NCBI GenBank assembly: GCA_017409845.1
Contig: JAFQRY010000033.1
Span: 1 to 64,000 of the forward strand
DNA length: 64,000 nt
Direction of reading: 5' to 3'
DNA from: Clostridia bacterium
GTDB lineage: Bacteria > Bacillota > Clostridia > Oscillospirales > Acutalibacteraceae
Below are positions 8,692-17,727 of the stretch, piece after piece. The translations under genes were made by a program, and so were the position numbers. The first letter of the stretch is position 1, and the number at the start of each line of letters is the position of its first letter. The notes beneath the pieces were generated by a model. It was not told where the DNA came from and did not search any database. It saw nothing but the letters and a program-made list of their open reading frames with translations.

Positions 8692-8700
8692 AGTATAGCA
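8692..8700 (-). promoter_or_regulatory. Possible extended -10 promoter of hpf
   Basis: On the - strand TGCTATACT (TG-n-TATACT) stands about 48 bases upstream of hpf. A -35 element is poorly conserved (TTTATT at 17 bp). Confidence 0.4.
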
Positions 8701-8766
8701 TATATAAACAAAAAAATAAAGGGTTTTGAAAAAGTTTTTATAAAAAATTACACAAAAATTCACAAA

Positions 8767-9609
8767 TCATATAATTATCTGAGCATGTCGGGTCACATGA
8801 CAGCCAACATTAAGGGCAACCGGCAGACCTGCAATATGAGTCGGGGCTGCTTCAATCGCAACGCTCAGAGCAGTTGTGTTTCCGCCGAAGCCCTGCGGAC
8901 CGATTCCGAGTGCATTGACCCTTTCAAGAATCTCCGCTTCCATGGAAGCATAATATTCATCGGGATTGCTTACACTTACGCTTCTGCAAAGAGCGGTTTT
9001 TGCAAGCAATGCACATTGCTCAAAGGTTCCGCCGATACCGATACCGAGCACCATGGGAGGGCACGGATTACTGCCTGCAGTTTTTACGGATTCAACAATA
9101 TAGTCTATTATGTTTTCTCTCGTTGCAGAGGGTGTAAACATCTTAAGACAGCTCATGTTTTCGCTGCCGAAGCCCTTGGGTGCAACGGTTATCTTTATTT
9201 TGTCTCCGTCAACTATTCTCGTGTGAATAACAGCCGGAGTATTGTCACCGGTATTGACTCTTCTGAGCGGATCCTTGACAACGGAGCATCTCAGGAAGCC
9301 TTCGGTATATCCTCTTGAAACACCCTTGTTGACCGCAGCCTCAAAGCTGCCGCCGGTCAGATGAACCTCCTGACCAACTTGTGCAAAAACAACCGCCATT
9401 CCCGTATCCTGACATATCGGAATATCAAGCTCCTTTGCCGCTCCGATATTTTCCTGAAGAGTTTTCATTATGCTTTGCGGAAGCTCTTCGCACTCGCATT
9501 CCGTGCAGCTGCATATTCTCTCTTCAAGGTCAGACGGCAATATTTTATTTGCTTTGATGCAAAGGTCACGCACCGCCTGCTCAATAATGCTGACATCTAT
9601 CTCTCGCAT
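8767..9609 (-). CDS. Class I fumarate hydratase alpha subunit (or tartrate dehydratase alpha)
   Basis: A 280-residue protein matching the N-terminal (alpha) part of oxygen-sensitive 4Fe-4S fumarases. Visible are PICQDTGMAVVF, GFGSENMS, PCPPMVLGIGIGG and FGGNTTALSV, and a natural end at HVTRHAQIII. It would interconvert fumarate and malate only with a beta subunit. No beta subunit is adjacent: hpf lies downstream and the S1 gene upstream. The two-subunit form is normal in Clostridia, but the pair is usually side by side. The start ATG lies 22 bp after a terminator-like hairpin that follows the S1 gene. Confidence 0.9.
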   Translation of the reverse strand: MREIDVSIIEQAVRDLCIKANKILPSDLEERICSCTECECEELPQSIMKTLQENIGAAKELDIPICQDTGMAVVFAQVGQEVHLTGGSFEAAVNKGVSRGYTEGFLRCSVVKDPLRRVNTGDNTPAVIHTRIVDGDKIKITVAPKGFGSENMSCLKMFTPSATRENIIDYIVESVKTAGSNPCPPMVLGIGIGGTFEQCALLAKTALCRSVSVSNPDEYYASMEAEILERVNALGIGPQGFGGNTTALSVAIEAAPTHIAGLPVALNVGCHVTRHAQIII

Positions 9610-9630
9610 ACAAATTTACTCCATCATATA

Positions 9631-9655
9631 AAAAACGGAGGCTGAGCCCCCGTTT
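9631..9655 (-). terminator. Intrinsic terminator after the S1 gene
   Basis: On the - strand AAACGGGGGC pairs with GCCTCCGTTT and is followed by a T-run. It ends the superoperon but stands only 22 bp before the fumarase start, so it may also act as an attenuator. Confidence 0.8.
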
Positions 9656-9663
9656 CAGTCAAA

Positions 9664-10131
9664 TTATTTTGTACCTCTGCGGGAATATCCGCCGCTGCCT
9701 CTTTTGGAATCGCTGGCTCTTTTGAGATCAGTCATCTTTTCATCGCTGACCTGCTTGAACCTCGCCATCATGTCTTCAAAAGATTGCTTTTCACCCTCAG
9801 CGGGAGCATTGCTCTTTTGTCCGTTCCAAACATTAGGAGATGAACGTCTTTCTCCTGCCGGCTTTCTGGGACGCTGAGGATGCTGCTCTCTGGGCTGCTC
9901 CTCAAGTCTTTTGATTGAAAGACTGATTTTTCCTTCGGGAGAAACCGTGATAACCTTTGCTTTTACTTCCTGACCGACAGAAAGATGTTCCTTTATATCT
10001 TTAACATAGTTGGAAGCAACTTCAGAAATATGTATCATTCCCGTTTTTCCGCCTTCAAGCTCAACAAATGCTCCGAAATCCGTTAAACCCGTTACTTTGC
10101 CGCTGAATATTGCACCTTCTTCAATCTGCAT
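9664..10131 (-). CDS. S1 RNA-binding domain protein (YabR/YugI-like)
   Basis: A 155-residue protein with one S1 domain at residues 1-75 (GKVTGLTDFGAFVELEGG, GMIHISE, ISLSIKR). A basic, low-complexity tail ends in SRRGTK. Relatives such as CvfD/YugI bind ribosomes or regulate translation. Its position after divIC matches yabR in Bacillus. The AAGGA site is about 13 bases upstream of the ATG, farther than usual. Confidence 0.88.
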   Translation of the reverse strand: MQIEEGAIFSGKVTGLTDFGAFVELEGGKTGMIHISEVASNYVKDIKEHLSVGQEVKAKVITVSPEGKISLSIKRLEEQPREQHPQRPRKPAGERRSSPNVWNGQKSNAPAEGEKQSFEDMMARFKQVSDEKMTDLKRASDSKRGSGGYSRRGTK

Positions 10132-10187
10132 AAAATATGCTGTCCTTCCCTAAAAAAATAATTTATAAAATCAAACTGAAAAACAGT

Positions 10188-10484
10188 TTATGATGCAGAG
10201 GAATCATAATAAACTCTTTCGTCGGGTTTAGCGTAGCCGTATTGCTCACGGGCAACCTTTTCGATGTAATCCGCTTCGTTGCCGTTTTCAATTATCATTT
10301 CAAGCTCGGCATTTTCATCAAGCTGCTGCTGATATGAGGTTTTTAAATCCTCAAGCGATTTTTCTTCTGCGCTGACTGTTGTCCGCAAGCTGATTAAAGT
10401 TGCAACAAAATAGCACACAAGGGCACAAAAAAGCACTCCGAGTATGATACTGTGTTTTCTGTTTTTGATATTCGTTGCAGCCAT
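10188..10484 (-). CDS. divIC: Septum formation initiator (DivIC/FtsL/FtsB family)
   Basis: A 98-residue bitopic protein: a short basic N terminus, one membrane helix (about 13-33), and an extracytoplasmic coiled coil (about 38-70). A conserved EKVAREQYGYAKPDE motif near the end is typical of DivIC/FtsB proteins. It would join the FtsL/DivIB complex at the division septum. Its ATG overlaps the yabQ stop by one base (TGATG), which implies translational coupling. The yabQ-divIC order is the Bacillus order. Confidence 0.88.
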   Translation of the reverse strand: MAATNIKNRKHSIILGVLFCALVCYFVATLISLRTTVSAEEKSLEDLKTSYQQQLDENAELEMIIENGNEADYIEKVAREQYGYAKPDERVYYDSSAS

Positions 10485-11011
10485 CAGTCATTTCCTTTTT
10501 TCTTAAAATTATATTTTCCAGTATAACCTATTAGATTATACACTATACCCTTATACTTTTGCAAGATAAATTTTTGTTTTTTATCGGATTTTCTTATATT
10601 TTTTTTACATTTTTTCATAAAACTCTCTGTTTTTCGGTTTATTTTTACACAGATGCGTTTTATCGGTAAAAAAACAGCCGAAAAAGCTTTTCTGAACGCA
10701 GAAACAACAGCATTACTTACCCGCACCGCAATCGCTCCGAAAGAAAAATAATACACAAGCCAGCCGAGAATTATTCCTGCGGCAACATAAGCACGGATTC
10801 TTCCGCTGTCAAATGCAAGAACAAAACAGAAGGTCAGAAAAGTGCATACCGCGGAATACAGCAAATCCATAATCAGAACAAAGCCTGCGGAGCCCGATAT
10901 AATCAACCTTACGGTCCTGAATATATCATAGAGAATACCGAGCAAAAAGCCGAAGCCGAAAGCATACAAAAAAATTTCCGTCTGTGCGGCAATCCCCTGA
11001 ATATAATCCAT
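10484..11011 (-). CDS. yabQ: Spore cortex biosynthesis protein YabQ
   Basis: A 175-residue membrane protein with about four predicted helices in the first 105 residues (ILYDIFRTVR between helices 1 and 2 is characteristic) and a long Lys-rich cytoplasmic tail. YabQ is needed for cortex formation in Bacillus spores, where it sits in the outer forespore membrane. It starts directly at the end of yabP and overlaps divIC by one base. Confidence 0.88.
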   Translation of the reverse strand: MDYIQGIAAQTEIFLYAFGFGFLLGILYDIFRTVRLIISGSAGFVLIMDLLYSAVCTFLTFCFVLAFDSGRIRAYVAAGIILGWLVYYFSFGAIAVRVSNAVVSAFRKAFSAVFLPIKRICVKINRKTESFMKKCKKNIRKSDKKQKFILQKYKGIVYNLIGYTGKYNFKKKGND

Positions 11012-11293
11012 TTATCTGAATACCTTGCTGAAAAATCCGCCGCTTTTGGGAGTCTCATCGGAATAAATCAATGCGGCAATATCGCCTTCAACGGTCAGCT
11101 CTCCCACCTCAACGCTCAGCCTGTTAATGTGAAGATTTTTTCCCCTTACCGTAAGCTCTCCGAGGTCGGTGAAAACTATAACCGTTTCTTCATCGAAGCT
11201 GTCCACATCTGAAACGCCCGACACGGTAAGCATTCTTCTGTCTTCAAGCACAAGATTATGCGGCATCGAATTCATTCTTTTTTCATCTGCCAT
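11012..11293 (-). CDS. yabP: Sporulation protein YabP
   Basis: A 93-residue protein of the YabP family: MPHNLVLEDRRMLTVSGVSDVDSFDE and LTVRGKNLHINRLSVE are typical. Its molecular role is unknown, though it is conserved in spore formers next to yabQ. ATG 11293 follows AAAGGAGG; a longer frame starting 30 bases earlier overruns that site. It abuts yabQ with no gap. Confidence 0.92.
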   Translation of the reverse strand: MADEKRMNSMPHNLVLEDRRMLTVSGVSDVDSFDEETVIVFTDLGELTVRGKNLHINRLSVEVGELTVEGDIAALIYSDETPKSGGFFSKVFR

Positions 11294-11348
11294 AACAAAA
11301 ACCTCCTTTTGCATTTCATTCAATGATATGCTTCGGGAGGTTTTGTTA

Positions 11349-11588
11349 TTACAGCTGTCTGAACATCAATGCAGCACTTTCTTTTGTTGCGTGCTCAGAA
11401 ACATTCAGAACTTCAAATTTACTTGTATTTGCACCGAAGGTGATTTCGATTATATCGCCCACCTTCACATCGTATGATGCCCTTGCAACCTTGCCGTTAA
11501 CCGTCACATGCTTTGCATCGCAGGCATCATTGGCAACGGTTCTTCTTTTGATAATACGGGAAACCTTTAAATATTTATCGAGTCTCAT
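11349..11588 (-). CDS. rqcP: RqcP/YabO S4-domain protein
   Basis: A 79-residue protein made of one S4 RNA-binding domain (MRLDKYLKVSRIIKRRTVANDAC...VTVNGK). RqcP works with RqcH in bacterial ribosome-associated quality control, supporting poly-alanine tailing of stalled chains. It lies between HU and yabP, as yabO does in Bacillus. Size and motif are full length. Confidence 0.93.
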   Translation of the reverse strand: MRLDKYLKVSRIIKRRTVANDACDAKHVTVNGKVARASYDVKVGDIIEITFGANTSKFEVLNVSEHATKESAALMFRQL

Positions 11589-11604
11589 TATCTTCAGTCC
11601 TTAA

Positions 11605-11637
11605 AAAATTCAAGGGCTGCAGTAAAGCAGCCCTTAT
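11605..11637 (-). terminator. Intrinsic terminator after HU
   Basis: AAGGGCTGC/GCAGCCCTT arms (11613-11621 and 11628-11636), followed on the - strand by GAATTTTTT. It probably makes most HU mRNA monocistronic while letting some read-through into rqcP. Confidence 0.8.
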
Positions 11638-11649
11638 GTGAAAAATAAC

Positions 11650-11925
11650 TTATTTTGCAACCTTTGCCTTAAGAGCTGCACCTGCTTTGAAAGCGGGAAC
11701 CTTTGTTGCTGCAACCTTGATTGTTTCGCCTGTTCTGGGGTTACGAGCTTCCTTTTCTGCACGCTCACGAACCTCAAAAGTACCGAAACCGATAAGCTGA
11801 ACCTTTTCACCTGCTGCAAGAGCATCTGAAATAGCAGCTACAACAGCGTTAACTGCCTTTTCTGCACACTTCTTTTCGATGCCTTCGTTCTTGGCAATAG
11901 CATTTACGAGTTCTGTCTTATTCAT
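11650..11925 (-). CDS. hup: HU-type DNA-binding protein
   Basis: A 91-residue HU histone-like protein: MNKTELVNAIA, GFGTFEVRERAEKEARNPRTGETI (beta arms with the RNPRTGE minor-groove contact), and a Lys/Ala-rich tail. It bends and compacts chromosomal DNA as a dimer. It sits inside the yab cluster, as in many Clostridia, with a strong terminator behind it. Confidence 0.97.
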   Translation of the reverse strand: MNKTELVNAIAKNEGIEKKCAEKAVNAVVAAISDALAAGEKVQLIGFGTFEVRERAEKEARNPRTGETIKVAATKVPAFKAGAALKAKVAK

Positions 11926-11989
11926 TTTTCTTACTCCAATCTTTTTTCTTTTTCTATTTTATGAAACACCCGAAAGCGTTCATATTCGA

Positions 11990-12790
11990 TTATAATTCTG
12001 AAGCCTTCGCTTCATCCCAAAGCTTATCAAGCTCTTCGAGCGATGATGAATTCATATCAATTCCCCTGCCGTTTGCAAGCTCCTCAACCCTGGTAAATCT
12101 CGCAAGGAATTTATCGCTTGCAGCGGTAAGAGCTTCTTCGGCATCCGTCTTTATAAATCTTGAAACATTGACGGCAGAGAAAAGAACATCGCCGAGCTCT
12201 TCGCTCATATTTTCGCGGTCGTTGTTTCCGATTGCCTGTCTGAGCTCCGCTATTTCTTCTTCGAGCTTATCAAAAGCACCTGAAACATCACTCCAGTCAA
12301 AGCCGACATCCGCAGCCTTTTTCTGAAGCTTGGTTGCTCTCATAAGAGCGGGAAGCTCTCTGGGAACACTGTTCATCGACTGAGTTGTTGTTTTCTGCCC
12401 TTTGGTTTTTCTTTTGATTGCATCCCAGTTGGTGAGAACATCGTCAACACCGGATATGCTGACCTCGCCGAAAACATGGGGATGGCGTTCGATGAGCTTT
12501 TTGCAGATTCCGTCGGTTATGTCATCAAAAGCAAAGCTGCCGCTCTCTTCTTCCATCTGAGCATGAAAAACAACCTGCATAAGAAGATCACCGAGCTCTT
12601 CACACATAAGCTCCTTATCATTTTTATTTATAGCCTCGATTACCTCGTAGGTTTCTTCGATAAGATTCTTCTTTATGCTTTCGTGTGTCTGCTCTGCATC
12701 CCACGGACATCCGCCGGGAGATCTGAGAATTTGCATGATTTTAATCAAATCCTGCATATCATAACTGTTTTTAAACTCAAAGTCAAGCAT
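11990..12790 (-). CDS. mazG: Nucleoside triphosphate pyrophosphohydrolase MazG
   Basis: A 266-residue tandem MazG protein. Two all-alpha domains each carry the metal-binding EExxE...ExxD pattern (EETYEVIEAI and EELGDLLMQVVFHA; EEIAELRQAI and EELGDVLFSAVN). It hydrolyses non-canonical or excess NTPs to NMP and pyrophosphate. It corresponds to the MazG half of Bacillus YabN; the methylase half is absent. ATG 12790 follows GGAG by nine bases, and eight upstream codons are rejected. Confidence 0.94.
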   Translation of the reverse strand: MLDFEFKNSYDMQDLIKIMQILRSPGGCPWDAEQTHESIKKNLIEETYEVIEAINKNDKELMCEELGDLLMQVVFHAQMEEESGSFAFDDITDGICKKLIERHPHVFGEVSISGVDDVLTNWDAIKRKTKGQKTTTQSMNSVPRELPALMRATKLQKKAADVGFDWSDVSGAFDKLEEEIAELRQAIGNNDRENMSEELGDVLFSAVNVSRFIKTDAEEALTAASDKFLARFTRVEELANGRGIDMNSSSLEELDKLWDEAKASEL

Positions 12791-12822
12791 TTTTTTCACT
12801 CCAAACGCATGCAAACTCTATT

Positions 12823-14646
12823 TTAACCTAAAAGTCCATATTTTTCAAGGGTTTTTGCAATTTTTTCTCCTTTTGGTAAAACTATCACATCTTCTTTGGC
12901 AATTCCTTTGATAAGAAGTAGTGAAACTGCATAAACAATAACCGCAAGACCGATTGAAATAACCGCGGATACGGTTCCCATATTCATAATACTCTGTGTG
13001 GGGTCATAGGGGAAGATTGTTGTCAGCAGACCGTTTGCCGCAAAAGCAGTGACACCGCAAAGGGCGGCACAGATGAAGGGCTTCACGAAAACGGATTTCC
13101 AGTTTACTTTTACGCCCGAAATCTTAAGGAGCGATGTAAAATTGCAAACAACGATAACGACATAGAAAAGAATCGTTCCGATTACCGCACCGTAAACATT
13201 TATTTTTGGATTGCCGACAAGAGCAAAGTTGCAGACAATCTTGACAATCGCACCGGCAATTGTGCTTTTTACGGGAATATCCGTTCTGCCGATCGCCTGA
13301 AGCATATTCATGGTAGGCGTTGAAATCGCCATAATCGGTGTTGCGAAGCCGTAAGCCGCAAGAATGGGAGTTACGCTCGGAATTGCATCGGAGCTGAGAC
13401 CTCTTGCATAGGCAACCTCAAGAATTGAACCCGAAAGTGCAGCCATGCCGATACCCGCAGGAAGTGCAACAAGCATTCCTATTCTGATAACCGTTTCGAT
13501 TGTTGATTTGGTTGCACCCTTATCCTTGACTGCCCATGCTGCAGCAAGGGCGGGAAGAGCACTTACGCCAAGCTGAATTGTTATTGTGGGAACAAGATTT
13601 TTGAAGTCAAGAGCGGTTCCGTAAACACCCCAGAGATAGCTTTTAACCTCTTTGAGGTCATTGAGATTAAGCCTTGAAAGTCTGACAGCTTCATTGAATG
13701 ACTCGGCATGCATCTGCATAACCGTGTTGAAATCCGTTTCGAGTGCCGTCATCAATCTTGACTGAATGGTCATGGTATCAACAAGATTTGTTATGTTAAG
13801 AACAAGTGCGCTGATGACCATGGGAACGGCAATTTTAATCATTTCTTTTGCTATTTCCTCAGAGGGGCGGGCTTTGGGTGAATTGACAAGCTGAGTGCGT
13901 GTAAAGCCGTCACCCTTGATTTTGTGGCATATGATAAGGAAAACATTGCTTGCAATCGAGCCGACCGTTACTCCGAGAACCGCACCTGCCGCAGCCCATG
14001 GAATAATAACGCTGTTGGCTTCAGTATCACTCATTACTTCGTTTCCGAAAACAACTGCAGAAACATTACCTGACGCAAGCATTCCGGCCTCATATTGACT
14101 CATTCCCACGGAAATGATTATTTTTGCAAGTGCAAGACCGATAAGAAGTTTGCCGAGAGCCTCGATAACCTGAGAAATTGCTGTGGGAGTCATATTACGC
14201 AGGCCCTCATAATAGCCTCTGTAGGCGGACATATAACAACAGAAGAATATTGACGGGGCAACACACAGAACGGCAGGAAGACTCTTGCTGCCCGCAACAA
14301 AATGCGTGTAAGGGTAAGCCGCAATGAGAAGAACGAGGGTTCCGACAAGACCGACTATAGTGAAAATTCTCTGAGAAACCCTGAAAACCATTCTTGCTTC
14401 TCTGTGTCTGTTGAGAGCAACATTTTCTGCAACCATTCTTGACACTGCTACAGGAAGACCCGCCATTGAAATTGCAAAAATAGGGGTATATACCTCGTAT
14501 GCCGAGTTGAAATATCCTCTTCCCGTTGCTCCGAGCATGTCGGTAAGCGGTATTTTAAACAATGCACCGATCAGCTTTACCAGCACAACTGCAAACATCA
14601 GCATCATTGCACCGTTAAGCACTGACTGTTTCTTTTCGGAAGCCAT
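12823..14646 (-). CDS. SpoVB/MurJ-type lipid flippase (YabM-like)
   Basis: A 607-residue polytopic membrane protein of the MOP flippase superfamily with about 14 helices (N-terminal ALFKIPLTDMLGATGRGYFNSAY is characteristic of the SpoVB branch). Members move lipid-linked precursors across the membrane; SpoVB acts in spore cortex synthesis. The context before mazG matches yabM. A long loop between about 240 and 360 distinguishes it from plain MurJ. ATG 14646 has AAAGGAGAG upstream. Confidence 0.88.
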   Translation of the reverse strand: MASEKKQSVLNGAMMLMFAVVLVKLIGALFKIPLTDMLGATGRGYFNSAYEVYTPIFAISMAGLPVAVSRMVAENVALNRHREARMVFRVSQRIFTIVGLVGTLVLLIAAYPYTHFVAGSKSLPAVLCVAPSIFFCCYMSAYRGYYEGLRNMTPTAISQVIEALGKLLIGLALAKIIISVGMSQYEAGMLASGNVSAVVFGNEVMSDTEANSVIIPWAAAGAVLGVTVGSIASNVFLIICHKIKGDGFTRTQLVNSPKARPSEEIAKEMIKIAVPMVISALVLNITNLVDTMTIQSRLMTALETDFNTVMQMHAESFNEAVRLSRLNLNDLKEVKSYLWGVYGTALDFKNLVPTITIQLGVSALPALAAAWAVKDKGATKSTIETVIRIGMLVALPAGIGMAALSGSILEVAYARGLSSDAIPSVTPILAAYGFATPIMAISTPTMNMLQAIGRTDIPVKSTIAGAIVKIVCNFALVGNPKINVYGAVIGTILFYVVIVVCNFTSLLKISGVKVNWKSVFVKPFICAALCGVTAFAANGLLTTIFPYDPTQSIMNMGTVSAVISIGLAVIVYAVSLLLIKGIAKEDVIVLPKGEKIAKTLEKYGLLG

Positions 14647-14673
14647 AAGGCTCACTCTCCTTTTCGGCCGTTT

Positions 14674-15591
14674 TCAGCCCGTAAACTCTCTCAGAAGAGA
14701 ATCTTCGGGAAGCAACGAATAATCTGTATTTTTAAATAAACCGAGTTTATTTATAAGCTGTTCCGATTTTTCAAAGTATTCGCCGTCGGTAATTTCTTTG
14801 AGCAAAGAAATTGCATTCACGGCAAAAATGCACGGTTCGCACGGATGAAACGAATTGATTTTTATATCCGCACGGTCTTTGAAAGGAAACAGATATCTGT
14901 CTTCCCCTCTCATAACGCTTTGCCATATTTCAAAAGTGCGTTCAACCGGAGTCGAGCGGAAGCGGCTGTCACGCACCGCTCTTCTCACAAAACGCAGATC
15001 ACGCTTTGAAAGAAAAACCTCTCCGCTTTCATCATAAACCCTTGAGGAAACGCTGATATAAATCTTCATCAGTTTCGCTTCATCAAGCGTATCCGTTATA
15101 ACCGGATTCAGAGCATGAAGACCCTCTACGATAATAATATCATTTTCGAGAAGCTCAATATTTTTTGCATTTTCCGTTCTCTCGCCCGTCACGAAATCAA
15201 AAACAGGCAGAGAAGCCTTTCCTGTTTCTGACAGCATGCTCAAAGAGGAATGCAGAAGCTCAAGGTCAAGAGCTTCAACACACTCATAATCGGGATTTCC
15301 GTTTTCATCAAGCGGATATCCCACAGCCTTAGGCAAATAAAAATCATCAAGCGAAACGGTATATGCCTTTCCGCCGAGCATACTTATCTTTTCGGAAAGT
15401 ATTTTTGCGGTAGTTGTTTTGCCCGATGAACTCGGACCCGCAAGAAGAACGATTTTTTTGCTCCTGTCGGCAAATATTTTTGCGGATACACCGCTTATTA
15501 TTGCGTGATATTCTTTATTGCATTCCGAAATAAATTCCTTCGGGCAGCACGCAAGAGCATTTATTTTCTGATATGTGTATTTTTCTGTCAT
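14674..15591 (-). CDS. Uridine-kinase-like nucleoside kinase
   Basis: A 305-residue protein with a P-loop (AGPSSSGKTTTA, about 53-64), SLDDFYLP (a base- or acid-binding motif seen in the uridine kinase/phosphoribulokinase family), an IIIVEGLHALNP segment like Walker B, and RDxRFRSTP. The N-terminal 45 residues differ from standard Udk. Related proteins are annotated as nucleoside kinases, but the substrate is uncertain. It begins 20 bp after hemZ. Confidence 0.8.
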   Translation of the reverse strand: MTEKYTYQKINALACCPKEFISECNKEYHAIISGVSAKIFADRSKKIVLLAGPSSSGKTTTAKILSEKISMLGGKAYTVSLDDFYLPKAVGYPLDENGNPDYECVEALDLELLHSSLSMLSETGKASLPVFDFVTGERTENAKNIELLENDIIIVEGLHALNPVITDTLDEAKLMKIYISVSSRVYDESGEVFLSKRDLRFVRRAVRDSRFRSTPVERTFEIWQSVMRGEDRYLFPFKDRADIKINSFHPCEPCIFAVNAISLLKEITDGEYFEKSEQLINKLGLFKNTDYSLLPEDSLLREFTG

Positions 15592-15611
15592 TTGTCATCA
15601 CCCTATAAAAT

Positions 15612-17081
15612 TTAGTATGACAAATAAAAGCTCTTTATTCCGTTTTTGCGTTCGCTGATTTTGTCAAAACCGGAAATATATTCATATGGATATTTATAAT
15701 TAAAAATGCGTTCGACATTGGTTGTGCCGGGCTCGCAAAGCTTTGTTACCGCACCTGCTCCGACCGCAATTACGGTGTGGCACTCCTCCATCATAAACAC
15801 ATTATAGAGGCACTCCTTGCCTTTTTTACACCAGCCGACATTTTCAAGGTTGCCTACGCACTTGCTCTGACGGTACATATAATAGGGTTCGTATCCGCTC
15901 TCCCTGAGGCGTTCGGAAGCATATTCAAGCATCTTCTTTGCAGCGTTGCCTCCCGAAACTTCGGTGCCCGAGGTGCCGAGATTTGAAGAACGCTTGAGTG
16001 CAAGAGTATGTACCGTTATATTTTCGGGAGAGAGCGAGATTGCGGTATCAACACTTGAACGGAAGTCCTCAAAGCTTTCGTCGGGCAGGCCTGCAATCAG
16101 ATCCATGTTGACACAGTCAAAGCCGTAGGCTTTCGCAAGCTGATAGGATTTGACCGACTGCTCAACGGAATGATTTCTGCCAATAAGCTCGAGCGTTTTC
16201 TGGTTGAAGGTCTGCGGATTAATACTGATTCTGCCGACATTGTGAAGTCTTAATATCCGCAGCTTTTCGGGAGTTACCGTATCGGGTCTGCCGACCTCAA
16301 CGGTATATTCCCTTACGGTTGACAAATCAAAAGATTTTTCGATTGCACCGAGAAGCCTGTCCATCTGAGGAGCTTCGAGCACTCCCGGAGTACCTCCGCC
16401 GAAATAAACGCTTTCAAGCTTCAGACCGAGCTCCGAGGCGATTCTGCCCGATATTTCTATTTCTTCGGCAAGCTTTTCAAGGTATTCCGGAAGTATTCTT
16501 TTGGCATTCGCATTATCAATAGAATGCGAAACAAACGAGCAATAGCTGCATCTTGAAGGACAGAACGGAATTGAAACATAAAGACTGAACGAATTGTTTT
16601 CGGAAAGATTTATGATTTTTTCTTCCGCGGATGCAACGGTATGGGCAAGAGCGGTTTTTTCTTCGCTGACAAGCAAATCCTCTTTAAAATAACGCAACGC
16701 TCCTTCAACACCCATTTCGTCAATAAGACGGAGCATAAGCTTTGAAGGACGCACTCCCGTCTGGATTCCCCACGGCGGAGTGTAACCCGTTATATCCGAC
16801 AGAGCCTCAAAAATAAGCTGACAAATCCTCAGCTCGCTTTTATCCGCAAGCTCCGCTTCATCAGCACAGACCTCTGCCGCAAGGCTGCGTTTTTCTTCGC
16901 CGATAACAGCATCAACCTCAACACGGTTTCCGCCGTTGAACGGAATGCAACGGGTGATAACGGTTCTTTCGTCTTCGCCGCTTTCGTCATAAACTATATT
17001 AATTTTTTCGTTTGGGAAATAAACCCTGCACAGACTTTCACATTCGTAGTGGAAATCGTGACCGAAAATTCTTAATATCAC
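15612..17081 (-). CDS. hemZ: Oxygen-independent coproporphyrinogen dehydrogenase-like radical SAM enzyme HemZ
   Basis: A 489-residue radical SAM protein with an N-terminal HemZ-specific region (about 1-165) followed by the cluster motif PFCPSRCSYCSF, then GGGTPG and a HemN-type C-terminal part. HemZ is assigned as a second HemN-like enzyme in heme synthesis, but the HemN family also includes heme chaperones. No other heme genes lie in the window, so the reaction is not certain. The start abuts the end of the MBL gene. Confidence 0.88.
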   Translation of the reverse strand: MILRIFGHDFHYECESLCRVYFPNEKINIVYDESGEDERTVITRCIPFNGGNRVEVDAVIGEEKRSLAAEVCADEAELADKSELRICQLIFEALSDITGYTPPWGIQTGVRPSKLMLRLIDEMGVEGALRYFKEDLLVSEEKTALAHTVASAEEKIINLSENNSFSLYVSIPFCPSRCSYCSFVSHSIDNANAKRILPEYLEKLAEEIEISGRIASELGLKLESVYFGGGTPGVLEAPQMDRLLGAIEKSFDLSTVREYTVEVGRPDTVTPEKLRILRLHNVGRISINPQTFNQKTLELIGRNHSVEQSVKSYQLAKAYGFDCVNMDLIAGLPDESFEDFRSSVDTAISLSPENITVHTLALKRSSNLGTSGTEVSGGNAAKKMLEYASERLRESGYEPYYMYRQSKCVGNLENVGWCKKGKECLYNVFMMEECHTVIAVGAGAVTKLCEPGTTNVERIFNYKYPYEYISGFDKISERKNGIKSFYLSY

Positions 17082-17723
17082 TTATTTAACCATCCTTCTG
17101 ATATACCAGTTGCGAGTTCTTTCTCTTTCAAGGGTTGTTTCTCTGTTGTGACCGGGCAGAACTCTGTAGTCGCCGTCAAGAGCGATAAGCCTTTTAAGAG
17201 AAGCAATCATAAGCTCGTCGCTGCCGTCGGCGAAATCCGTTCTTCCCGCTGTCATGCAAAAAAGAGTATCGCCGCTGATTATAACTCTGTCATCTTCAAG
17301 AATATAGCAGACTCCGCCCATTGTATGACCGGGAGTGTGCATTACTTTTATCTTACTTTCACCGATACTGATGATATCACCATCATCAACAAGGATATCC
17401 GCCTCAACGGGATTCTGAGGCTCTGGCATGTTGCCCTTTGCAAGACTTTTGCTTTCATCAAGCAGATGACCTGCATCGTTGCCGTGAATAACAACCTTTG
17501 CCCCCGTTGCCTCACGCAGACCGTAAACACCAAAAATATGGTCAAAATGTCCGTGAGTGAGCAATATGTATTTCAGATTTGCGTTATTTTCCGCAAGTAC
17601 GGTTTTAAAATTATCCGTATACCATGCAGGGTCAACCACTGCCGCATCGCCCGTTGCTTCGTCAACAAGCAGATAGCAGTTTGCGAATATTTCGTGACCG
17701 AGATCAAGCTGAGTTATTTTCAT
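17082..17723 (-). CDS. MBL-fold hydrolase (glyoxalase II-like)
   Basis: A 213-residue metallo-beta-lactamase-fold protein with THGHFDHIFG (metal ligands), HTPGHTMGG and SGDTLF motifs. The family includes hydroxyacylglutathione hydrolases; in Firmicutes the gene usually follows dtd and precedes hemZ, as here. The physiological substrate is unknown. Gaps are four bases from dtd and none to hemZ. Confidence 0.9.
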   Translation of the reverse strand: MKITQLDLGHEIFANCYLLVDEATGDAAVVDPAWYTDNFKTVLAENNANLKYILLTHGHFDHIFGVYGLREATGAKVVIHGNDAGHLLDESKSLAKGNMPEPQNPVEADILVDDGDIISIGESKIKVMHTPGHTMGGVCYILEDDRVIISGDTLFCMTAGRTDFADGSDELMIASLKRLIALDGDYRVLPGHNRETTLERERTRNWYIRRMVK

Positions 17724-17727
17724 TTAA

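Noticed and set aside
8072-9645. Long + strand frames opposite hpf and the fumarase gene
   Set aside because: They are antisense shadows of clear - strand genes and have no start signals.
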